DNA of 55,000 nucleotides from Theodoxus fluviatilis (taxonomy: Eukaryota; Mollusca; Gastropoda; Cycloneritida; Neritidae), in NCBI GenBank assembly GCA_034096865.1, contig JAWQFJ010000635.1, forward strand, positions 1 to 55,000, given 5' to 3'. The position numbers were made by a program, and so were the translations under genes. The notes beneath the pieces are model-generated. The model ran no database searches and was not told the DNA's origin. It worked only from the letters and a program-made list of their open reading frames with translations. This document shows positions 37,047 to 46,015 of the stretch, piece by piece. Numbering within the stretch: the first letter of the stretch is position 1; every line of letters starts with the position of its first letter.

Positions 37047-37384
37047 NACATTCCAGAATATTCTGGAATACGTACTAAAATCTTCTAAGTTATAATAATA
37101 ATGGTGTTCTGGAATAATTCCAGAATTATTCTAGAACTGTGTTTCCTTCTTCATCTGTAAGTATTCAAGAACATTCATTACCATTCTAGAATATTCTAGA
37201 ATATTCTAGAATTATTTTCTAGAATATTCTAGAAAATATTCTAGAATATTTCCTTGAATTCTCATTTAAGCTTCTGTCATTATTCTAGAACCTTGGACTC
37301 TGGTTCCAGAAGTCACATTCTAGAATCTTCTGGAACATTTCTAGAATTGTTCTGGAACGATTCCAGACCGCTTCGCCGGGGCAG
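37047..37384. other. Unknown base followed by heat-shock-element-like block
   Basis: An N at 37047 is followed by about 335 bp of unrelated sequence dense in TTCTAGAA, TTCCAGAA and TTCTGGAA. At 37184-37211 six alternating TTC and GAA triplets occur at perfect 5-bp spacing; 37051-37064 and 37217-37234 hold four each. This is the heat-shock-factor binding grammar. The block sits exactly on a unit boundary of the 51-bp array, with CAG on both sides. The N may mark a scaffold join. Confidence 0.75.
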
Positions 37385-38760
37385 CCACTCTCTATATCAC
37401 TCCATCACCATCTAAACCCCATGGGAAGTACACAGTCACTCTCTATATCACTCCATCACCATCTAAACCCCATGGGAAGTACACAGTCACTCTCTATATC
37501 ACTCCATCACCATCTAAACCCCATGGGAAGTACACAGCCACTCTCTATATCACTCCATCACCATCTAAACCCCATGGGAAGTACACAGCCACTCTCTATA
37601 TCACTCCATCACCATCTAAACCCCATGGGAAGTACACAGTCACTCTCTATATCACTCCATCACCATCTAAACCCCATGGGAAGCACACAGCCACTCTCTA
37701 TATCACTCCATCACCATCTAAACCCCATGGGAAGTACACAGTCACTCTCTATATCACTCCATCACCATCTAAACCCCATGGGAAGTACACAGTCACTCTC
37801 TATATCACTCCATCACCATCTAAACCCCATGGGAAGTACACAGCCACTCTCTATATCACTCCATCACCATCTAAACCCCATGGGAAGCACACAGCCACTC
37901 TCTATATCACTCCATCACCATCTAAACCCCATGGGAAGTACACAGTCACTCTCTATATCACTCCATCACCATCTAAACCCCATGGGAAGTACACAGTCAC
38001 TCTCTATATCACTCCATCACCATCTAAACCCCATGGGAAGTACACAGCCACTCTCTATATCACTCCATCACCATCTAAACCCCATGGGAAGCACACAGCC
38101 ACTCTCTATATCACTCCATCACCATCTAAACCCCATGGGAAGTACACAGTCACTCTCTATATCACTCCATCACCATCTAAACCCCATGGGAAGTATGCAG
38201 TCACTCTCTATATCACTCCATCACCATCTAAACCCCATGGGAAGTATGCAGTCACTCTCTATATCACTCCATCACCATCTAAACCCCATGGGAAGTACAC
38301 AGTCACTCTCTAATCACTCCATCACCATCTAAACCCCATGGGAAGTACACAGTCACTCTCTATATCACTCCATCACCATCTAAACCCCATGGGAAGTACA
38401 CAGTCACTCTCTATATCACTCCATCACCATCTAAACCCCATGGGAAGTATGCAGTCACTCTCTATATCACTCCATCACCATCTAAACCCCATGGGAAGTA
38501 TGCAGTCACTCTCTATATCACTCCATCACCATCTAAACCCCATGGGAAGTACACAGTCACTCTCTATATCACTCCATCACCATCTAAACCCCATGGGAAG
38601 TATGCAGTCACTCTCTATATCACTCCATCACCATCTAAACCCCATGGGAAGTACACAGTCACTCTCTATATCACTCCATCACCATCTAAACCCCATGGGA
38701 AGTACACAGTCACTCTCTATATCACTCCATCACCATCTAAACACCATGGGAAGTACACAA
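37385..38760. repeat. 51-bp minisatellite, block 2 (27 units)
   Basis: About 27 units, one carrying a 1-bp deletion near 38311. Unit variants (CAGTC/CAGCC starts, AAGTACACAG, AAGCACACAG, AAGTATGCAG ends) recur as a four-unit higher-order pattern in the left half, then give way to AAGTATGCAG variants on the right. Confidence 0.97.
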
Positions 38761-39503
38761 CCACCCTGCAGATAAACAAACCAAAGTTATTCATCACAAA
38801 TTTCTGGCTCAGCCCCCACAGGAACCCAGTTTACTCCTTGGATGGGGATAAGCAATGTGGGTAAACACCTTGCTCAAGGAATGCAACTCTGGGAATCCTG
38901 CAGCTACCAACCTGGCACCCACCAACCCAAAAGCAACTGCAGACCATGTGCTCTAATAACTCAGCCACAGGGTCGAGGTATATTGTCAGAAGGAAGCAAC
39001 TGTACCAAGCAATGGAGCCCATTACTAGATCAATGGGCACTGAAATAAACATCCCTTCACATGGTGTGGGAGGGGGGCTGAGGTGGCCTGGGGTAGGGGT
39101 TGGGGTTAGGGGGTGGGCATTGGGAGGCAGCAGAGATGGCAGAGAATATGCTGGAGAATACTGGATCCATCACAATGGGCATCGTAGAAAGTTTGGTAGG
39201 GCTTGTCAGCTGCATCAGTCACTGTCTTCTAAGATGGATGGAAGCAAAAACCAATAACAATAGCAACAACAACTACAACATCATCCAGGGTTTAGAATTT
39301 CAGCTGCCACACATTCACCTAACTGTTCAAATAACTTTTGTTACAACTGCTTCAGATCCTCAAAATGCAGAAGTAATTCAAGATTTAAATACAGTTGTAT
39401 GACACGAATCTAAATGGCCAAGTGTCTGGTTTAATATGGCACTGAACTCTTGCAACTGCACGATTTATCACTACTGGAATACACTTGTGATTTGAAGCAA
39501 GTT

Positions 39504-39757
39504 TTGAAGAAATTTAAACTAATTTCTATGTTTTCCTGACATACTTACCAGTAGACAACCATTGATTTTATGACCTTGACCTCGAAAAAAGAATTTGCAT
39601 AATTCTATACCCACACGTGCCTGCCTGCCTCGTCCAATCTGATTGGTCGAGACACAGAGCTAGGGACGCCGTGAGCAAAGGGAGGTAACTCCCAGTGCGC
39701 CGCGTCACCACACGCTCGTGTATAAATACAGCAGGCCAAGGCACGACAGACCTCTTT
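39504..39757. repeat. DIRS left inverted terminal repeat
   Basis: The core 39547-39757 is an inverted match of 44651-44865 with a few substitutions. It includes GTGTATAAATACAGCAGG (a TATA box facing inward) and a TGACCTTGACCT direct repeat. The outer 43 bases are unique to this end and are copied in the internal complementary region. Confidence 0.92.
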
Positions 39758-39810
39758 GACACAGCTGAGACCCAGCAAATGCACAAACGGGGAGGTGGGT
39801 GGGACAGTAA

Positions 39811-39905
39811 GTTGTCTACTGGTAAGTATGTCAGGAAAACATAGAAATTAGTTTAAATTTCTTCAAGTTTTCCTTTCATACTGACCAGTAGACAACCAGT
39901 GATAT
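39811..39905. repeat. DIRS internal complementary region
   Basis: 39811-39866 is the exact reverse complement of the left end (39504-39559), and 39867-39905 the exact reverse complement of the right end (44839-44877). The junction CTTCAA/GTTTTCC therefore records the two ends joined as in a circle, the hallmark used by DIRS elements to complete replication. Confidence 0.92.
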
Positions 39906-39967
39906 GATTGCCCAACGCTGGGCGGCGGGTTGTGTATAAACACCTGACCAAAAAATAACCCTCACCC

Positions 39968-40447
39968 TCAAACACGAAGAGCCGAACCCGCAAAAACCAA
40001 CTTGTTGATGCCAAAGGTGTCGTTGACACGACGAACTTGAACATCCCGCAGGTAATGGCGTGTGAACACACAGTCACTGCGCCAAAAAGCCGCTCTCATA
40101 AGGTGAGCCAAGGAGACATTCTTGGCAAACGCTACAGAGGTGGCAACCTTGCGGAGTTCATGAGTCCGAGAGGCACCAACGGGAGGATCAAGCAACGCAT
40201 TCTTGTACGCATCCGTAATCAACACGCGTATCCAGCAAGAAATTGACGTCTTAGACACCTCAGCGTGACGACGCGTAAGGGGCAGAAACAGTCTCCGTTT
40301 CCGAAGACGACGGGACTGAGTTCGAGCCAGGTAACATTTGAGTGCACGCACTGGACAGTTCACATAGTCAGCTTCGCCAGGATTGAGAATCGAAGAGAGC
40401 CCCTTAATCTCAATGCTCTGACAGTCAGAAAGAGAGTCCCATCCCAC
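39968..40447 (-). pseudogene. Tyrosine recombinase, C-terminal catalytic part (DIRS)
   Basis: An open stretch of 159 codons without an ATG. It shows the H-x-x-R box (THELRK), then RAAFW and a HYLRDV with the tyrosine nucleophile, matching the RAAFW..FxxxYLRD signature of DIRS recombinases. The upstream catalytic arginine box and N-terminal DNA-binding domain are not recognisable. The distance to the preceding domain is too short to hold them, so a deletion around 40450-40500 is likely. Confidence 0.85.
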
Positions 40448-40496
40448 AGAGGAGGAAAGATCTGACTATGTGCAAAACAAACGAGAAAACAAGAAA

Positions 40497-40985
40497 CTAG
40501 CCAGGTGATCCTGTGTTGGAAAGAAGCCAAGCAGAAAGGTTCAACAAGTGAACATTCGGATGGCCGATTCCCGAACGAGGTTGCACGAGAGTGCACGCAG
40601 AGAGATGAAGCTCGATGCGCTCCCCATCGGCCAGAGCCAGCAGATCAGGGAACCAGGAAGCTCCAGGCCAGAAAGGCGTGACCAGGATCATGCGAGGACG
40701 CTCCAGGGCGACCTTGGCCAACACCCTCGGAAGAAGCCGCGTGGGAGGGAAAGCGTAGACTTCCATGCCCGACCACGACCTAGCAAAGGCATCCCGCCCG
40801 AGAGCCTGTGGATCATGCATAGGGGAGAAGTAACACGGCAAACGCGTGTTGAACCGGGTAGCGAACAGATCCACCATCGGCTTGCCCCAGCGAAGCCACA
40901 CCTGCTCTAGAGCCTGATGCGCTACAGTCCACTCTGTAGGCAGAACCTGATTCCTCCGGCTTAGGTGGTCCGCCAGCACATTCAA
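40497..40985 (-). pseudogene. DIRS post-RNase H domain
   Basis: Encodes NVLADHLSRR, then MVDLFATRFNTRLPCYFSP, DAFARSW, YAFPPTRLLPRVL and ILVTPFWPGASWFPDLL. These blocks follow RNase H in most DIRS elements. It is out of frame with the reverse transcriptase ORF and has no proper start, so frameshifts separate them. Confidence 0.8.
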
Positions 40986-41055
40986 CTTTCCAGGAATGAA
41001 TTCCGTGGAATGGAAATGCCATGGGAATCAGCCCAAACCAGAATCTCCTCAGCTT

Positions 41056-43161
41056 TCAGAGACAATGACGTAGAAACTGTGCCTCCTGATGCCTGAGATA
41101 ACTCAGGCATGTGACATTGTCACCTGAGACTGTTACGTGCCGATTCCTCAAGACTGACAGTAACCCCTGGAGAGAGAGAAAAACTGCTTCCATCTCCAGA
41201 AAGTTGATGTGCAGCCGCGACTCGCTCTGAGACCACAGACCGGACACCGAGTCCGTGTCTGTGTGCCCACCCCAACCGTTCCTCGAAGCATCTGTGAACA
41301 GATAGACGATAGGACCCCGGGGACGGATAGGGACAGAAGAATGGAGCCACGTCACGTCCATCCAACGCAAAGTGGCTTCCCGAAACCAGTCCCCCAGAAC
41401 CACCATCTGATCAAAATCGGAGCAGTCGGAGACCCGGCTGGCAAGCTGCCTCTGAAGGGGTCGTTTGGCGACCCGTGCCAAAGGCAACAGGGTAGCCATC
41501 GACTCCATCGTGCCAAGCAAGGAGAGAAGAGCACGATAGGGAGCGCTCTCCACACCACATAAGTGAGAGAGTAGGTCTGACAACGACCGCAACCTGTCCG
41601 CGGACGGACGGACAGAGAAGGCGAGAGTGTCGAACTGCATGCCGAGGTACTGGAATGAAGTTGACGGAAGGAAGTCAGACTTTTTCAACGAGAAGTTGAA
41701 ACCAAGGCCCTGTGCAAGTTGGACCACCGTTTCCGTGTCCAGGGCACACTGCCGAGACGAGCGATGTAAAATCAACCAATCGTCCAGGTACATCCGCAAA
41801 CGCACTCCCCTGCCCCTCACCAACATCGCCAACTGTTTGGCGATCTTGGTGAAAATGAAAGGGGCAGTAGACAGACCGAAAGGCAGGGAAACGAATTGAA
41901 AAACCCGGTCTTCCCAGACGAAACGCAGATACTTCCACATGTCCGGATGCATCGAGACATGGAAGTACGCATCCTGCAGATCCAATGACGTGGCACAATC
42001 GCCGGGGCGAATTGCATCACGCACCGACCTGGAAGACTCCATCTTAAAAGGCATCTCGTGAACAGACTTGTTCAACCGCGAGAGGTCTAGAACCGGGCGA
42101 AACCCACCGGAATGTTTCGCAACCGCGAAAATTCTGGAGTAATACCCCGGTGAGGCAAGAGACACCTCCTGAACAACCTGCTTGACCAGCAGAGAAGCGA
42201 CTTCCTCGTCCAACACCTTCACCTTCTCAGGGTGAAAGGGTTTAGGAAAAGCAAGAGGCTCAAGTGACAGACGCGGAGGAGTCGTGAATGGAATTTTATA
42301 TCCGTCCCGCACCACCCTCAGAATAGCGCTGTTGTGAACTTGTCGACGCCACACAGCATAAGCCCGTTGCAGAGCATGTGCCCGCGTAGGAGAAGAACAA
42401 AGTCCGCGCGGCAGAAGACTGGAATCGCGCACCTGAAAAGGCCGAATCCCAGCCGCGCCAAACGGTTTCTCACCAGAAGAGTCCCCAGACAGAGAAAGGT
42501 AGGAGCTTTGGTCAACCAACCCAACGTCCCACCCCTCTTCCGCAGCCGCAGTGGAGCCACAGTCCGAAAACAGAGCGTGCCAACTCGCTGGACTCTGATC
42601 TGGTCGCTCTAGACTCGCCTCCCCGCCAGGAGAAACACAGTCTACGGCCACAGAGTCAGAACAGACAACAGACCCATGGCCGCGCCTCACTGCCCCTGTC
42701 GACCTTCCAGAATCACGGGGTTGAGACACATGTCCATGCACAGGCAGGGGGGCAGCGTGGTGGCCGGACCAGACAGCGTCTGCTGAATGACCGGGAGCAA
42801 CGCCTCGCCGCGACCCCACCTCAGAGCACGACCTCACATGAGTGTGGCGGGATTGTTGCACCACCCTGCTCGACCTGACGGGAGAGCGGGGGCGCGACCC
42901 AGAGGAACGCACGGGGCGAGGGGCGGCATGATCACCGGACCAAACAGCGTCTGCGGAATGGCCGGGAGCAACGCCCTGCCGCGACCCCACCTCAGAGCTC
43001 GACCTCAAGTGAGCGTGCCGGGGTTGATGGACCACCCTGCTCGACCTGACGGAAGAGCGGGGGCGTGACCCAGCGGAAGGCGCGGGGTGACGGGCAACTT
43101 GATCCCCATACCAGACAGTGTCTGCTGAATGGACGGGATCAGCGCTGTGTCGTGCCCCCAC
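41056..43161 (-). pseudogene. Reverse transcriptase / RNase H of the DIRS element (with gag repeat region)
   Basis: About 700 codons. The first 200 belong to the repeat-bearing gag-like region. Reverse transcriptase motifs follow: FRPVLDLSRLNK, SLDLQDAYFHV, PFGLSTAP and the catalytic MYLDDWL. RNase H has LFTDASRNGWGG, the LEMEAV glutamate and VSGDNVTCLSY. The frame then ends early inside RNase H, apparently through a 1-bp loss near 41080, and the downstream part continues in another frame. This is DIRS-like rather than gypsy-like reverse transcriptase. Confidence 0.9.
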
Positions 43162-43600
43162 CGCAGAGCACGATTTCGCGGAAGCGCGAAGGGGTCAGCT
43201 GCACACTGTCCCGGTCGACCCCCCCAGGAGCACAGGGGCGGGGCACAGGGGACCGCCTGGAGCGGGAGGCGGCATGCTCACCGAAACAGACAGTGTCAGC
43301 TGAATGAACGGGATCAACGCTCCGCTGTGGCCCCACCGTAGAGCTCGACCTCACGGAAGCGTGGAGAGGGAGCCTCACCATCCCGCTCGATCTTCCGGAA
43401 GCACAGGGTCGGGGCACGTGTGACCGCATGGGGCGGGTGGCGGCATGCTCACCGAACCAGACAGTGTCAGCTGAATGGACGGGATCAACGCTCCGCCGTC
43501 GCCCAACCGTAGCTTGACCTTGCGGAAGCGTGGTGGGGCCGTGATCACCGGACCAGACAGTGTTAGCTGAATGGCCGGGATCAATGTTCTGCCGTGGCAG
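42755..43600. repeat. 171-bp in-frame tandem repeat within the DIRS gag-like region
   Basis: Five units of about 168-174 bp plus a partial one, recognisable by CAGACAGTGTCTGCTGAATG near 42773, 42945, 43113, 43287, 43457 and 43557. On the coding strand each unit gives about 57 residues with HSAD.VW.GDHAA and SEVGSRRGVAPG motifs. The unit length keeps the reading frame. Confidence 0.88.
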
Positions 43601-43807
43601 ACACCATACGTACCTGTCCGAGCTCGACCTGATGGGAGAGTGGGACGTCCTGCCGTCAGAGTGCCGTAGCGCAGCACCTCCCGAGAGCGCGGGCGCGGAC
43701 GACCCCGGAGCGCACGAAACGTTCCAGTCCGAGCCGACCTCCTCACACACCTGCCCTGGAGAATGTTTTGGACAGGCACCACAAAACCGGGCCAGGCAGG
43801 CCTCAGC

Positions 43808-44293
43808 CTAACCAGGCTGATCCGGCCAGCCGGGCACTCGGTGTGGAGGACTGAAAACAACACAGAACTCGCGGTCTGACCGACCCGACACAACCGACCC
43901 ACCGGGAGAGGAGATATCTGAAAACTCCTGCCCCCCTGGCAAGGGGGAGCCCTCGCCAGAGGAAGGAGGCCGCGAGCCGAAAAAGCCTGAGAGCTCACTC
44001 CCACCAGTAGAGAGAGCAACCGTCGCCCCAGCCACCGAGGCGACCTTCGCACTAGCGCGCGTAGTGGAAACAGCCACAGAAACAGGCGAGACAAAAGCTT
44101 CCGCCTCTATACCTGCCGCTACAGGCAAAGACGCGGCCGCACACGAAACAGACCTACGCCTGGACGACGAAGCAGGACAAGTAGCAGCATGCGGTTGAAG
44201 TAACCGCGTACCACCCTCATCCCCTGACTTCGCTGTCCAAGTCGTGCCGACACCATTATTTTGTACACGACCAGCGTGGGGAAGTTCCGCCAT
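43808..44293 (-). pseudogene. DIRS gag-like ORF1, interrupted
   Basis: Starts at ATG in a good context (TAATGGCGG) and encodes an Ala/Ser/Gly-rich protein without recognisable domains. After 161 codons a single in-frame TAG occurs. The same frame then stays open to 43139 and includes FCGACPKHSPGQVC and the first tandem repeats. The TAG is either a mutation or a genuine end of ORF1. A likely 1-bp insertion near 43190, judged against the neighbouring repeat unit, shifts the frame into the reverse transcriptase ORF. Confidence 0.6.
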
Positions 44294-44650
44294 TACGGTC
44301 ACACAGAGTTTCCGTGAGAAACCCCGCAGCCAAAAAAGCGAACACACACCACCACGCAAAACGAATGCGACGGCAAGCAAAGCAGCAACACACTAGCCAG
44401 CCGACGCTAGCCTGATAAATAACAAAACAACGACACGCTAACTCAACAGAACAGCGTGCGCGCACTCAAATTTACCAGGCGAACAAAATTCAACTTAACA
44501 CAAAAAACGTCAACGGACGCCAACAGCGGCACGCCGCAGTACTTCCCTCAAGCTGCAGTCACAGCGAAGGAACAGCAAAATTCCTTAAGTCACACAAAAT
44601 GACCCGAGGTAATCCCTAGCACAAGTACTCCTAGTGCAAGCGAAAAAGTT

Positions 44651-44877
44651 AAAGAGGTCTGTCGTGCCTTGGCCTGCTGTATTTATACACCAGCGTGTGG
44701 CGACGCGGCGCACTGGGAGTTACCTCCCTTTGCTCACGGCATCCCTAGCTCTGTGTCTCGACCAATCAGATTGGACGAGGCAGGCAGGCACGTGTGGGTA
44801 TAGAATTATGCAAATTCTTTTTTGAGGTCAAGGTCATAATATCACTGGTTGTCTACTGGTCAGTATGAAAGGAAAAC
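44651..44877. repeat. DIRS right inverted terminal repeat
   Basis: Inverted match to the left repeat. Read on the minus strand it carries GTGTATAAATACAGCAGG, placed to drive transcription of the element's coding strand. The outer end is at GGAAAAC, as defined by the internal complementary region. Confidence 0.92.
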
Positions 44878-45728
44878 AATCATTATTAACAAACATTCCT
44901 ACAGGCTCTAGCATAGTGAAAATGAAAAATTTCCAGCATTGCATATTTCACATTTCAGACAATGGTAGCACAAGTTCTCATCCATAATAATTGAAGTTTG
45001 TAATTTTTAGCAACCAGATGATATGTCAGTCATCAAGCAAGCAAGGGAGAACATGCAGCAAGCTTTTACAGCTTTTTGTGAAATGTCAAGAATCCTGAAC
45101 AGTTCTAGCATGTTCAAGCGTGTATGCATGTGAACAGAAAAAGGTTGACTGTGATTTGGCTCTGCCCTGCCTCTCCAAGGGACAAGTTTGCATGCAGTAG
45201 ATCTCAACTGTCCACTCTGATCTGCTGAAGATCAGACCAGCAAGTCTTGCTTGGACAACAAGGCAACAAACAGACCAGGAAGAAGAGTTGCTGATTCTAG
45301 TCTTCTCTTCTTCCACAGAAAACTTCCAAACTGGTGAGTTGCTCATGGAATGTCTGGAGGCTCCCTGTCTGACACAGAGATTACTGGACAGTATTTACAC
45401 TTACAGACCAAAAATTGTCCATTTTCGTTCTCCTCCTATTCTCACTTCACACTTATCTGCTCCCCACTAACACACCAAACACCAATCCACCCTTCACATT
45501 TGACCTCAGAGCAAACTCTGTCACCAATCAATTTTGTTAAGCTTTTCAATGCTATGGTTTCCAGCAGTTACCATCTCAAAAAAAGAATTTATCCTTGCAA
45601 GGACAAAAGAAACAATATCCCCTATTCCCATCCATCCTGCCTGGTGAGTACATTCTTCTATTGCATACTGTCTGTGATAAAAAATATCAGTCCACAAATG
45701 TGTACAGTCAACTAAAGAACATGTCAGT

Positions 45729-45734
45729 TTTATT
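45729..45734 (-). terminator. UROS poly(A) signal AATAAA
   Basis: AATAAA on the minus strand, about 165 bases past the UROS stop codon. Confidence 0.6.
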
Positions 45735-45898
45735 CATAAACAAAGAACATGAACATACGAGGAGCCTACAGCACTTTCTTTCCTTCACCATGTTCTCACT
45801 CATTCATCCATCCTGTATGCCTCCTTATGGCTTATAAATTATCACATGCAAGTAACACATAGAGCTGTTCCAGTCACAAGGAGCTCCGATGCAGGATT

Positions 45899-46015
45899 TC
45901 ACAACTGTTTCAGCAGCTCCAGCAAGCCCTGTGGAGAAGGGGAAGCCGCGGTGCCACAGACAGGGAAACCTCGTGACACCAACTCCTTCTCCGTAGTGTT
46001 TCCTATGGCAACCAC
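45899..46015 (-). CDS. UROS: UROS terminal exon
   Basis: Thirty-eight codons and TGA, with acceptor CTCTCTTCAG. Encodes the C-terminal [12 protein letters not shown] to LLKQL. Confidence 0.92.
   Translation of the reverse strand: MVAIGNTTEKELVSRGFPVCGTAASPSPQGLLELLKQL

Larger units (their letters stand above)
39504..44877 (-). mobile_element. Degenerate DIRS-type tyrosine-recombinase retrotransposon
   Basis: It has inverted terminal repeats (39504-39757 and 44651-44877), an internal complementary region (39811-39905) and minus-strand coding order gag-like ORF, reverse transcriptase/RNase H, a DIRS-specific post-RNase H domain, tyrosine recombinase. No protease or DDE integrase is present. 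DIRS elements replicate through a circular intermediate and integrate by tyrosine recombinase without target duplication, and none is seen here. The frames carry at least one stop and three frameshifts, and the recombinase N-terminus appears to be missing, so this copy cannot be autonomous. Confidence 0.93.

Noticed and set aside
37421..38332. 303-codon open frame
   Set aside because: Pure product of the 51-bp satellite; all three frames stay open because the unit length is a multiple of three.
36588..38760. CRISPR-like regular repeats
   Set aside because: Units are contiguous with no unique spacers, and the sequence is eukaryotic. It is a minisatellite.
43375..44094. 239-codon minus-strand frame overlapping the DIRS gag-like region
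   Set aside because: Alternative frame of a GC-rich repeated region. The frame starting at 44293 has the better start and continues with the repeat motifs.
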